Source: Nonomuraea turcica
GTDB lineage: Bacteria; Actinomycetota; Actinomycetes; Streptosporangiales; Streptosporangiaceae
Assembly (NCBI RefSeq): GCF_030718205.1
Contig: NZ_JAUZQF010000007.1
Location: forward strand, 186,001 to 250,000
Direction: 5' to 3'
DNA length: 64,000 nucleotides
Shown here: in pieces, positions 24,413 to 32,855 of the stretch
How the letters are laid out: the number at the start of each line of letters is the position of its first letter
Numbering within the stretch: the stretch's first letter is position 1
Notes under the pieces: generated by a model
What the model was told of the DNA's origin: nothing
The model's database searches: none
What the model saw: only the letters and a program-made list of their open reading frames with translations
Position numbers and translations under genes: made by a program

Positions 24413-25636
24413 ATGTCCTTCCCGCCACGGCCATCCAGGAGGCGTCACCGGCCCGCCCCGCCGCAGGCGCCCAGGCGCAGGTCGAGCGGCGGGTCGCGGG
24501 TGCCTAGGGGCCTGCCCAGGGCGACCGCGCTGGAGAGCCTGCGCCTCGCGGCCGCCCTCGTGCCCCCGGGCGCGCCACACGTGGCAGCCGGGCGCGACCT
24601 GCTGCGCGGCAGGCCCCTGCTGGCCGACCTCGAATCCCGGTACGGCGGCCGCCCCGTGCTGGTCCGCGGACGGAGAGGCCCGGCGCTGCTGGTGTTGTCC
24701 CGACGCGACGCGCTGCGTGTGCTGGAGGACGAGCGGGGCGCCTACGCGCCGGCCCGTGACGAGCGCCGGCTGAGCCTGCCGACGGACGTCCTGCGCCCGG
24801 CGTTCATCGAGATCGCCCGCGAGGAGGCCGCGGAGCTGGCCGACGGCGTGGTGGGCTACGAGCGGCTCGACGCCCGCTGGCAGCGCGTGGCCAGGCGCTG
24901 CGTGTACGGCGACGGCGCAGCCGGCGACCAGGAACTCACCACCCTGCTGGCGCGGCTGGGCAGGCACCAGGCGGGGCGCCGCCAGGAGATCCTCTCCGGC
25001 CGCTACGACGCGCGGATCCTCGACCACCTGCGCCGAGCCGAGCCGGGCAGCGTGGCCGGCCTGATCGCCGAGACCTCCGGCGAGGCGGAGTCGCGCCGGC
25101 TCATGCAGGCCGCATTCTGGCTGATGGGGCTCGGCGTCGCCGCGACCGGCCTCATGCAGACGCTGGCGTTGCTCGCCATCCACCCGAGTCATCGCAAGGC
25201 GGCCCGCGCCGACTCCCAGCATCTGCGGGCCTGCCTGCGCGAGGCACTGCGCCTGTGGCCGCCGGTCCCCGCACTGTCCCGGGTCACCACTGTGAGCACC
25301 GAGTGGTGCGGCACCACCGTGCCCGCGGGCACCACCGTGCTGGTGCCGCTCGCCGCGCACCAGCGCAGCGCACGCCTGCCGTACGCGAACACGTTCGCGC
25401 CCGAGATCTGGCTCGACGGCACCGCGGCGGGCGAATGGTGGGCCCGGCCGGGCTGCGACGGCGTGCAGCTGACGCTCGCGGTCGGCACGGCCTTCCTGGG
25501 CGGCATGCTGCGGGCCGCCCGCCCCAAGCCGGTCGGGCGGCTGCTCTCGCCGCACCGGCCGCTCCCGTACACGCTCAACGTCTCGCGGCTGCGGGTGAGG
25601 ATGCGCCCGGCCCGCCGCGGACCCGCTCAGCCCTGA
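24413..25636 (+). CDS. Degenerate cytochrome P450-like protein
   Basis: This 407-residue protein has a P450 fold. The K-helix ExxR is present (REALRLWPPVPA), followed by the SRVTT segment and the meander. The I-helix lacks the usual AGxET, showing GLGVAATGLMQ instead. The heme-loop consensus FGxGxHxC is reduced to WARPGCDGVQLTLAVGTAFL, keeping one plausible Cys ligand followed by the normal L-helix. It may be a non-monooxygenase P450 such as an isomerase or dehydratase, or one losing function. The ATG at 24413 has AGGGG upstream. A GTG at 24500 would drop an Arg/Pro-rich 29-residue leader. Confidence 0.7.
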   Translation: MSFPPRPSRRRHRPAPPQAPRRRSSGGSRVPRGLPRATALESLRLAAALVPPGAPHVAAGRDLLRGRPLLADLESRYGGRPVLVRGRRGPALLVLSRRDALRVLEDERGAYAPARDERRLSLPTDVLRPAFIEIAREEAAELADGVVGYERLDARWQRVARRCVYGDGAAGDQELTTLLARLGRHQAGRRQEILSGRYDARILDHLRRAEPGSVAGLIAETSGEAESRRLMQAAFWLMGLGVAATGLMQTLALLAIHPSHRKAARADSQHLRACLREALRLWPPVPALSRVTTVSTEWCGTTVPAGTTVLVPLAAHQRSARLPYANTFAPEIWLDGTAAGEWWARPGCDGVQLTLAVGTAFLGGMLRAARPKPVGRLLSPHRPLPYTLNVSRLRVRMRPARRGPAQP

Positions 25637-25760
25637 GGGGTGCCTGGTCAAGGCCAGTGGCCGACGTAGAGGCCCGTCCTCCGTTAGAGTCTGGGGTACA
25701 AACGGGATGCCGGGCGGCGGACGGTTCGGGGTTAGGGGCCGGGGGGAGGAACGGTTCGCG

Positions 25761-27875
25761 TTGAGACGCGATGACGACGGCGAGAGGACGGCGACATTGG
25801 GGCGCTCCGCAGGCACTCCGCTGGAGCCGGAAGACCCGCCGGCGATCGGCCCCTATGAGCTGGTCAGCCGTCTCGGCTCCGGCGGCATGGGGGTGGTCTA
25901 CCTCGCCAAGTCCGCCGATGGGCCGCGGGTGGCGCTCAAAGCGATCCGCAGAGACTTCACCGCCGACCCGGTCTACCGTGCGCGTTTCCATGAAGAGGTG
26001 TCCAACGCGCGCAAGGTGGCCTCGTTCTGCACGGCGCGGGTGCTCGACCACGGCGAGGACCGGGGCGTGCTCTACCTCGTCACCGAATACATCGACGGCA
26101 TCTCGCTGGAAGATCACCTGATCGAGCACGGGGCGCTGTCGCCGTCCGTGCTGCACGCGGCCGCCGTCGGCGTGGCGGCCGCGCTGACCGCCATCCACGC
26201 GGCGGGGCTGGTGCACCGCGATCTCAAACCGGCCAACGTCATGCTGACGCTGGCCGGGCCGCGGGTGATCGACTTCGGGCTGGCCCGGTCGACGCATGTC
26301 GACTCCCGGCACACGAACGCCGGCATGGTCATGGGCACACCCGGATGGATCGCTCCCGAGCAGGTCTTCGAGGGGCGGACCAGCCCGGCGGGAGACGTGT
26401 TCGCGTGGGGGTCGCTGATCGCGTACGCGGGGCTGGGCGGGCACCCGTTCGGCGAGGGGGACGCCTACGTGATGGCGGCCCGGGCCCGTACGGCGCCGCC
26501 CGATCTGCGGGGGTTGCCCACGCCGCTGGACCGGTTGGTGGCGGCGGCCATCCACCCCGACCCGGCGCGCCGGCCTACGGCGCGGCAGCTGCTGCTGGAG
26601 CTGGTGGAGGCGGCCGACGAGCCGGCGGCGCAGCTGGCCGCGACCAAGCATCTGACGAACGCGTGGAATCCGTCGGAGTTCGCGCCGCACCCGGACGCCC
26701 GCCCGCCGCACCCGGACGCCCGCGCGCCACGCCCCGACGCTGCCGGACCGCACCCGGACGCCCGCGTGCCCCACCCGGACTCTGCCGGCCCGCGCCCGGA
26801 CGGCGCCGGTCGTGGTCCGCAGCCGCCGCTTCACCCGGACGCCCGTTCCGTGCAGGCGCCACCGCATCACGACAGCCGCGCCCCGCAGGCCGCACCGCAT
26901 CCTGAAGCGCGCAACCCTCAGGGGCCTCCGGCCGAGCGCACCGGTCCCACGCCGGTGACCTCCCGCGGGCCGCAACCGTCGCCGGCCGAGCGCACGGGGC
27001 CGACGCCGGGCACCGGCCGGGGACCGCAGCCGCCGCACGCCGACCGGACCGGGCCCGTACCGGGCGCAGTGCCCCAGCCGCCGCACGCCGAGCGCACCGG
27101 ACCCGTACCGGGCGCAATGCCCCAGCCGCCGCACGCCGAGCGCACCGGACCCGTACCAGGCGCAATGCCCCAACCGCCACACGCCGAGCGGACCGGGCCC
27201 GTGCCGGGCGTAGGACCCCAGCCGCCACACGCCGAGCGCACTGGGCCACTCCCCGGAACCGGGCGGGGACCGCAGACGCACGGGCGGGGTGGGCAGGCCC
27301 GGCATCCCGAGCGGAGCATGCCGCGGCCGGGCGGGCGAGGGCCGCTCCCCCACCACGCCACGACGGGCCAGGGGCCGTTGCCCGGCTACCGGCCCGCCCG
27401 CCCGAAGCGAGGCGTGTTCGCGGGCTGCCTCACCGCCCTGGTCATCGCGGCCGTGCTGCTGGTGCTGCTGCTAGCCGCGCTGGCCTGGTTATTCCGCGAA
27501 ACTCCGGCCGGCGCGGACGGCCCGGTGGAGGATGGCAAGCTGAGGTTCGCGGTGACGAGCACGAAGTGCCCCAAGCCCGCCAAGGCCGCGACGACGCGTA
27601 CCTGCCAGATCGGGGTGAAGGTCAACAACATCGGCCACGAGGCCAGGGTGCTCTACCCGGGCCAGCAGAAGCTGATCGACGAGGACGACATGCCGCACGG
27701 CGGCACCAAGCTGCTCGACAAGAGCGGCAAGGAGATCACGCCGATCCGCATCGAGGCAGGCGGCGCGTTCACCGGCACGCTGGTGTTCGAGTTGCCGAAG
27801 AACCTGCAGCCCACGGGCCTGGAGGTGCACGACTCCGGGCTGAGCGCGGGGGCCAGGGTCAACCTGGATTCCTGA
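25761..27875 (+). CDS. Receptor-type Ser/Thr protein kinase (PknB-like) with proline-rich linker
   Basis: The product has about 704 residues. The kinase domain shows LGSGGMGVVYLAK, VALK (Lys60), HRDLKPAN (152-159), DFGLA (from 171) and APEQ. A long Pro/Ala-rich juxtamembrane linker contains PHPDAR-type repeats and 16-residue PQPPHAERTGPVPGAM-like repeats. One transmembrane helix follows (about 551-579), then an outside DUF4352-like beta domain. The TTG at 25761 was chosen for its strong GGGGGGAGGAA; an ATG at 25707 is a weaker alternative. It overlaps the convergent aldolase by 17 nt. Probable role: sensing and signalling at the envelope. Confidence 0.88.
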   Translation: MRRDDDGERTATLGRSAGTPLEPEDPPAIGPYELVSRLGSGGMGVVYLAKSADGPRVALKAIRRDFTADPVYRARFHEEVSNARKVASFCTARVLDHGEDRGVLYLVTEYIDGISLEDHLIEHGALSPSVLHAAAVGVAAALTAIHAAGLVHRDLKPANVMLTLAGPRVIDFGLARSTHVDSRHTNAGMVMGTPGWIAPEQVFEGRTSPAGDVFAWGSLIAYAGLGGHPFGEGDAYVMAARARTAPPDLRGLPTPLDRLVAAAIHPDPARRPTARQLLLELVEAADEPAAQLAATKHLTNAWNPSEFAPHPDARPPHPDARAPRPDAAGPHPDARVPHPDSAGPRPDGAGRGPQPPLHPDARSVQAPPHHDSRAPQAAPHPEARNPQGPPAERTGPTPVTSRGPQPSPAERTGPTPGTGRGPQPPHADRTGPVPGAVPQPPHAERTGPVPGAMPQPPHAERTGPVPGAMPQPPHAERTGPVPGVGPQPPHAERTGPLPGTGRGPQTHGRGGQARHPERSMPRPGGRGPLPHHATTGQGPLPGYRPARPKRGVFAGCLTALVIAAVLLVLLLAALAWLFRETPAGADGPVEDGKLRFAVTSTKCPKPAKAATTRTCQIGVKVNNIGHEARVLYPGQQKLIDEDDMPHGGTKLLDKSGKEITPIRIEAGGAFTGTLVFELPKNLQPTGLEVHDSGLSAGARVNLDS
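27020..27260 (+). repeat. 48-bp tandem repeats in kinase linker
   Basis: About five near-identical 48-bp units, each encoding PQPPHAERTGPVPGA plus one residue, lie within the kinase linker. The middle copies differ by only a few silent changes, pointing to recent slippage or unequal exchange. Confidence 0.8.
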
Positions 27876-28494
27876 CCCCCGCCTGGGCGAGCCTGGCCAG
27901 CAGGGCAGTGACGCGCCGGCCGGCGGCTTCGGCGCCGCCGGAGGTGAGCGCGGAGCCCATGCCGCAGGCCACGGCGCCGGCCGCGATCCACTCCGGCGCG
28001 TTGTCGAGGGTGACGCCGCCCGTGGGGATGGCGGGAACCTGGGGCAGCGCGGCCCGTACGTCGCGCAGCCAGGACGGTGACACCGCGGACGCCGGGAAGA
28101 TCTTCACCGCGTCCGCGCCTTCCTCCAGAGCACGGACGATCTCGGTCGGGGTGGCCACGCCGGGGAAGACCGGCACACCGTAGCGGTGGCCGGCGCGGAT
28201 CACCTCGGGATGCAGGTTGGGCGAGACCAGGAAGCGCGCGCCGGATTCCACGGCGGCGCGGGCCGCGGCGGCGTCGAGCACGGTGCCCGCGCCGACGAGC
28301 GCCTCGGGCCGCTGCTCGGTGAGCCGGGCGACGGCGGTGAGGGCGCGCGGCGTGGTGAGCGCCACCTCCACGGCCCGCAGCCCGGCGTCCAGCACGGCCT
28401 CGGCGGCGGCCACCGCCTCCCCGGGCCCAGCGGCCCTGACGATCCCGAACACCCGCTGCTCGGTGACGGCCTGGACGATCTCCCAGCGGAACAT
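27859..28494 (-). CDS. KDPG/KHG-type aldolase (second copy)
   Basis: This 211-residue class I aldolase carries VEVALTTP (catalytic Glu), GAGTVLDAA, FLVSPN, the Schiff-base Lys in DAVKIFPAS, and the phosphate loop PTGGV. The ATG at 28494 has AAGGGA 6 nt upstream and is preferred over an ATG 15 nt earlier. It lies downstream of a KDG-kinase-like gene on the same strand, so the pair probably catabolises 2-keto-3-deoxygluconate from sugar acids, separately from the glucose-specific eda at 17287. It converges on and overlaps the Ser/Thr kinase gene by 17 nt. Confidence 0.9.
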   Translation of the reverse strand: MFRWEIVQAVTEQRVFGIVRAAGPGEAVAAAEAVLDAGLRAVEVALTTPRALTAVARLTEQRPEALVGAGTVLDAAAARAAVESGARFLVSPNLHPEVIRAGHRYGVPVFPGVATPTEIVRALEEGADAVKIFPASAVSPSWLRDVRAALPQVPAIPTGGVTLDNAPEWIAAGAVACGMGSALTSGGAEAAGRRVTALLARLAQAGVRNPG

Positions 28495-28536
28495 GATTTC
28501 CCTTCTCATGGTCTACGGTCCGGCGCCGGCGGCGAG

Positions 28537-28680
28537 CGCTCTTCCCACCTCGGCGAACCCGCGCCAACGGTGCACGGTCTCTCCCGCCGTGGTGAACGCG
28601 TCCTAACGGTGCACGGTCTCTCCCGCCGTGGTGAACGCGTCCTAACGGTGCACGGTCTCTCCCGCCGTGGTGAACGCGGC
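28537..28680. repeat. 39-bp tandem repeats at 3' end of sugar kinase gene
   Basis: Units begin at 28568, 28607 and 28646 and are almost identical over 39 bp. A fourth, degenerate unit spans 28537-28567. The unit at 28646 contains the kinase stop codon; the others repeat its last ten codons and stop into the downstream spacer. Confidence 0.9.
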
Positions 28681-29556
28681 CAGCGCACGGTCCAGGCCCG
28701 TCCGGTCGGGCAGCCCGTCGGTGTCGTTGGCGCACTGCACCACGAGCGCCGCCACGGCCGCCCCCTCGCGCAGGCAGGTCTCGTACGGCATTCCGCGCAG
28801 CATCCCCGACAGGAACCCGGCGGCGAACGCGTCCCCCGCCCCCACGGGGTCGGTCACGGGCACCGGGAACGCCTCCTGACGCAGGCCGGCGCAGCCGGCC
28901 GACTTGTCGCGGTGCTTGACCACGGCGAGCCCGGGCAGCCCCGCCGGGTCTACCTGGAGCAGCTCCAGCTCGTCCTCACCGGCGAACACGACGTCGGCGC
29001 GGCCCATGAGCGGCGCGACCCGCTCCCGCCACCGCTCGGGCGGGCCGAGCTTGAGCCGGACGTTCGGGTCGAAGGAGATCGTGGCGCCCGCGTCCCTGGC
29101 CAGGTCGAGCAGCCTGAGCGTGGCGAGGTGCGCCGAGTCCGACAACATCGGCGTGATGCCGGTGACGTGGACGAGCCGGGCGCCGACCACCATCTCGGGC
29201 GCCAGCTCGCCGGGCGCCAGCCGGGAGGCGGCCGAGCCGGCGCGGTAGTACTGGACGTCGATCGCCCTGGACGGGTGGCTGTCGCGCAGCAGCAGCCCGG
29301 TGGGGGCGTGCGGGTCCACGACGGCGTGGCGCGTGTCGATGCCGTCGGCGCGGAGCATGGCCAGCACCGACGCGCCCGCCGGGTCCGCGCCCACCCGCCC
29401 GAGCCAGCGCACCTGGTGGCCCAGCCTGGCCAGGCCGGCGGCCACGTTCGACTCGGCGCCCGCGATCGAGCGGCGGAAGGCGGTGGCCCGCTCGAGCGGA
29501 ATGCCCGGCTCGGCCAGCATCAGCAGCATCGCCTCACCGCACACCACAACGCTCAC
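28642..29556 (-). CDS. PfkB-family sugar kinase, probable 2-keto-3-deoxygluconate kinase
   Basis: This 304-residue ribokinase-family enzyme has the N-terminal GEAMLLMLAEPG, GRVGADPAG, the substrate-side SFDPNVRLKL and the catalytic DPVGAGDAFAAGFLSG. Residues and length fit KDG kinases, and the downstream KDPG aldolase supports that use. The GTG start has GAGGAG 8 nt upstream. Its last codons (TTAGETVHR-stop) are copied two to three times into the downstream spacer by 39-bp tandem repeats, as described in the repeat entry. Confidence 0.85.
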   Translation of the reverse strand: MSVVVCGEAMLLMLAEPGIPLERATAFRRSIAGAESNVAAGLARLGHQVRWLGRVGADPAGASVLAMLRADGIDTRHAVVDPHAPTGLLLRDSHPSRAIDVQYYRAGSAASRLAPGELAPEMVVGARLVHVTGITPMLSDSAHLATLRLLDLARDAGATISFDPNVRLKLGPPERWRERVAPLMGRADVVFAGEDELELLQVDPAGLPGLAVVKHRDKSAGCAGLRQEAFPVPVTDPVGAGDAFAAGFLSGMLRGMPYETCLREGAAVAALVVQCANDTDGLPDRTGLDRALAAFTTAGETVHR

Positions 29557-29709
29557 GAACGGACTCCTCGGAAATTCAATGGATCATGCGTCCCAATAGT
29601 TGTATCAAATCACGTTTGTCCTGCGGCGAGAGACTCCCTTGACCGCATGGCGCCCGTGGGGAACGCTGAAGCGGAAACCGTGGGCCGGGGGGCGCCGGGG
29701 GGATCGAGC

Positions 29710-30954
29710 GTGAGGCGTCCATTCATCACCTTGCTGGCCGCCAACGCACTCTCCGTCACCGGGACCATGCTCTCCCTGCTGGCCGTGCCGTGGTTCGTGC
29801 TGGAGAGCACGGGGAGCGCCGCGCTCACGGGGCTGGCGGCGTTCTCGACCACGTTCCCCATCGTCATCTCGGCCGCGTTCGGCGGGACCCTGGTGGACCG
29901 GCTGGGACTGCGCGGCGCGAGCGTGTCGTCCGACCTGGCGAGCGGGCTCGTCGTCCTGGCCATGCCGGTGCTGTCGTGGACGACGGGGCTGTCGTATCCG
30001 GCGCTGCTGGGGTTGCTCTTCGTACGCTGGCTGCTGGCCACGCCCGGGGAGACGGCACGCAAGGCCATGGTTCCCGACCTGGCGGCGCTCGGGCCTGTGC
30101 GCATCGAACGGGCGGTGGCGGCGTACGACGGCGTCTACCGGGGCGCGGCGATGGTGGGCGCGCCGCTCGCCGGCGTGCTGATCGTCTGGCTCGGGGCCAG
30201 TGCGTTGCTGGTCGTCGACGGGGTCACGTTCCTGCTGTCCGCGGCTCTGATCGGCGGCGGGGTCCCGCGATCGGAAGGCGGCGCGGGACAGGGCGGCTAT
30301 CTGAGCGATCTGCGCGACGGGGTGGCGTTCCTGTGGCGGGACCGGCTGCAGATGAGCGCGACCACGATGGTCGTGGTCGTCAACATGCTCGACACGGGCG
30401 TGACGCAGGTCCTGCTGGCGCTGTACGCCCGGGACGTGGCCCACGATCCCCGCGCGTTCGGCCTGCTCGCGGGCGCGGTCGGCGCGGGCGCGCTGGCCGG
30501 GACCGTCGTGTACGGCGCCGCCGGCGAGCGATTACCCCAGAGGCTGACCTTCGGGGCGTGCTTCCTGATCGCCGGAGTGCCTCGGGTGCTGATCCTGGCC
30601 CTTGGCGCCCCGCTGCCCGTCGCCCTCGGCGTCACCGCGCTGTCCGGCCTCGCCGCGGGCGCGATCAATCCCATTCTCGGCGTGCTGCAGTATGACCGGA
30701 TCCCGGCCCGCCTGCGGGCGCGGGTGCTCGGCACCATGACGGCCGCCGCCTACGCGGGCATGCCGTTCGGCGGGCTTCTGGCGGGCTCGCTCACGGAGCT
30801 GACCGGTCTGACGGCCACCCTGTACGCGTTCACCGCGGTCTACGTGCTGGCGTCCATCCCGCCGTTCGCCGGCCGAGCCTGGCGGGAGCTGGACCACGAC
30901 GGGCCGGCCGGCGTCAAGCGGCGGCGGACCGGCTCAGGAGGAGGGACTCCGTGA
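29710..30954 (+). CDS. MFS transporter, enterobactin-exporter-like (MFS_3 type)
   Basis: The product has 414 residues with about twelve hydrophobic segments. Segments such as FGGTLVDRLGLRG (motif A-like), FVRWLLATPGETARKAMVPDL and DGVTFLLSAAL are typical of MFS_3 proteins, whose members export small molecules. The GTG at 29710 is chosen because GGGGGGAT lies upstream and the protein then begins close to the first helix. An in-frame ATG at 29647 lacks a ribosome binding site. Its 3' end overlaps the convergent PfkB gene by 41 nt. Substrate unknown. Confidence 0.85.
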   Translation: MRRPFITLLAANALSVTGTMLSLLAVPWFVLESTGSAALTGLAAFSTTFPIVISAAFGGTLVDRLGLRGASVSSDLASGLVVLAMPVLSWTTGLSYPALLGLLFVRWLLATPGETARKAMVPDLAALGPVRIERAVAAYDGVYRGAAMVGAPLAGVLIVWLGASALLVVDGVTFLLSAALIGGGVPRSEGGAGQGGYLSDLRDGVAFLWRDRLQMSATTMVVVVNMLDTGVTQVLLALYARDVAHDPRAFGLLAGAVGAGALAGTVVYGAAGERLPQRLTFGACFLIAGVPRVLILALGAPLPVALGVTALSGLAAGAINPILGVLQYDRIPARLRARVLGTMTAAAYAGMPFGGLLAGSLTELTGLTATLYAFTAVYVLASIPPFAGRAWRELDHDGPAGVKRRRTGSGGGTP

Positions 30955-31789
30955 TCGGGGACTCGTGGGTGCCGGCGGCCGTGCACGCGTGTGCCCCGGC
31001 GATCGAGCCCAGCCTGACGCACTCCTCCAGCGGCCTGCCGCGCAGCGTGCCGTACAGGAAGCCGGAGACGAACGCGTCGCCCGCGCCGTTGCTGTCGGCC
31101 ACCGGCCCGGGAAGCGGGGCGGCGGGGAAGGCCCGCAGTCCGGCCTCGCGGGTCAGCACCAGGCAGCCGTCCGCGCCGAGCGTGCACACGACCGTGCGGG
31201 CGCGGCCGCGGGCGAGCACGTCGCCCATCACGACGGCCGGGTCCTTGAGCGCGGCTGCCGACAGGAACACCAGGTCGGAACGGTAGGCGAAGTCCTTGTG
31301 GTAGGTGTTGACGCCGTCCCAGTCGTGCAGGTCCGTGGAGATCGGCACGCCGTCCAGGTCGGGGTAGACGTGGCGGCAGAAGTCCATGATCGACACGTGG
31401 ACGTGCCTGGCCCGGACGTCCGCGTACAGCTGCCTGGGCAGGCGCTCGCCGGGCGTGACCTTGGCGTCGTAGAAGGAGGTGCGGCGGCCGTCGGGACCTA
31501 CGAGCAGCACGCTCCTGCGCGTGCCCGCCTCGGCCGGTCCCCAGGAGCAGTAGAGGTCGCGCAGCGCGTGGCGGATCAGCGCGCCCTGCGGGTCATCGCC
31601 GATCAGGTCGGCGAACGCGACGTCCAGCCCGAGCGCGTGGCAGCCGAGCGCCACCCCGGCGCCGGTGTTGCCGATCCTGTCGACGACCGGCGGCACCTGG
31701 TAGGTGTCCTTGTACGGCAGCGGCAGCTCGGGCACGTAGACGGTCGTGTCGACCCCGGCACCGCCGAGGACCAGGATGTCCGTGTTCAT
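30914..31789 (-). CDS. PfkB-family carbohydrate kinase
   Basis: This 291-residue ribokinase-superfamily kinase shows VLGGAGVDTTVYVPELP at the N-terminus, GNTGAGVALG, ADLIGDDPQG and the catalytic DSNGAGDAFVSGFLYG. The ATG at 31789 has GTGAGG upstream; a frame extension to 31822 would remove that site. It lies 40 nt after the LacI gene on the same strand, so it is the third gene of an alpha-glucosidase-LacI-kinase unit. Substrate is probably a hexose or related sugar. Confidence 0.87.
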   Translation of the reverse strand: MNTDILVLGGAGVDTTVYVPELPLPYKDTYQVPPVVDRIGNTGAGVALGCHALGLDVAFADLIGDDPQGALIRHALRDLYCSWGPAEAGTRRSVLLVGPDGRRTSFYDAKVTPGERLPRQLYADVRARHVHVSIMDFCRHVYPDLDGVPISTDLHDWDGVNTYHKDFAYRSDLVFLSAAALKDPAVVMGDVLARGRARTVVCTLGADGCLVLTREAGLRAFPAAPLPGPVADSNGAGDAFVSGFLYGTLRGRPLEECVRLGSIAGAHACTAAGTHESPITESLLLSRSAAA

Positions 31790-31829
31790 TGCCTCACCCC
31801 GTGAGGCGGGCTCGGTCGCCATACGCCGG

Positions 31830-32855
31830 TCACCGGTTGACCAGCGGACCGGAGCCGGTGGAGCCGCGGACCACCAGCTCCGGCTGGAAGATCAGCTCGA
31901 CGTGCTTGGCGGGCGCGCCGTTGACCTCCTCGAGCAGCGTCTGCACGGCCGCCGAGGCCATGGCGCCGATCGGCTTGCGCACGGTGGTCAGCGGCGGGTC
32001 GGTGAACGCGATCAGCGGCGAGTCGTCGAACCCGACCACGGACACCTCCCCCGGCACCGACAGCCCCTTCTCCCTGCAGGCCCGGATCGCGCCGAGCGCC
32101 ATCAGGTCGCTGGCGCACACGATGCCGGTGCAGCCGCGGGTGAGCAGCTGGGCGGCGGCCGCCTGCCCTCCCTCGACCGAGAACAGCGAGTGCGCGATCA
32201 GGTCGTCCACGTCGGCCGTGCCGAGCAGGTGCGCCATGACCTGCTTGAAGCCCTCGATCTTCCTGATCACCGGCACGAACCTGCGCGGCCCCAGCGCCAG
32301 CCCGATGCGCTCGTGACCGAGGTCGACGAGGTGCTGCACGGACAGCCGCACGGCCATGCGGTCGTCGGGCGAGATGAAGGGCGCGTCGATGTGCTCGCTG
32401 TAGCCGTCGACCAGCACGATCGGCAGCCCGCGGTCGACCAGGCGGGTGTAGCGGTCCATCCGCGCGGTCGTGTCGGCGTGCAGGCCCGACATGAAGACGA
32501 TGCCGCTCACCCCGCGATCCACGAGCAGCTCGGTGAACTCGTCCTCGGGCGCGCCGCCGGGCAGCTGCGTGCACAACACGGGCGTGTAGCCGTGCTGGGT
32601 CAGCGCCTTCTCGATGGCCTGCGCGAACGCCGGGAAGATCGGATTGTCCAGCTCGGGCGTCACCAGGCCGACCAGTCCGTTGCTGCGCTGCCGCAGCCGG
32701 GGCGGGCGCTCGTAGCCCATGAGGTCGAGCGCGGTCATCACCGCCTGGCGGGTGCCCGCGGAGACCCCGGGTTTGCCGTTGAGCACCCGGCTGACCGTGG
32801 CCTCACTCACCCCGGCCTGGGCAGCGATGTCGGCAAGGCGAGCGTGACCATTCAT
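31830..32855 (-). CDS. LacI-family regulator of the maltose regulon (MalR/AglR-like)
   Basis: This 341-residue repressor has an HTH (ARLADIAAQAGVSEATVSRV, about residues 5-24), the hinge RPPRLRQRSN and a sugar-binding domain ending in LVVRGSTG. The ATG at 32855 forms an ATGA overlap with the alpha-glucosidase stop, so the two are coupled. A gene order of alpha-glucosidase then regulator implies autoregulation. Its likely sites are the GTTGCGNAAA repeats upstream of the glucosidase and the related motif between malE and the second glucosidase. Confidence 0.9.
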   Translation of the reverse strand: MNGHARLADIAAQAGVSEATVSRVLNGKPGVSAGTRQAVMTALDLMGYERPPRLRQRSNGLVGLVTPELDNPIFPAFAQAIEKALTQHGYTPVLCTQLPGGAPEDEFTELLVDRGVSGIVFMSGLHADTTARMDRYTRLVDRGLPIVLVDGYSEHIDAPFISPDDRMAVRLSVQHLVDLGHERIGLALGPRRFVPVIRKIEGFKQVMAHLLGTADVDDLIAHSLFSVEGGQAAAAQLLTRGCTGIVCASDLMALGAIRACREKGLSVPGEVSVVGFDDSPLIAFTDPPLTTVRKPIGAMASAAVQTLLEEVNGAPAKHVELIFQPELVVRGSTGSGPLVNR

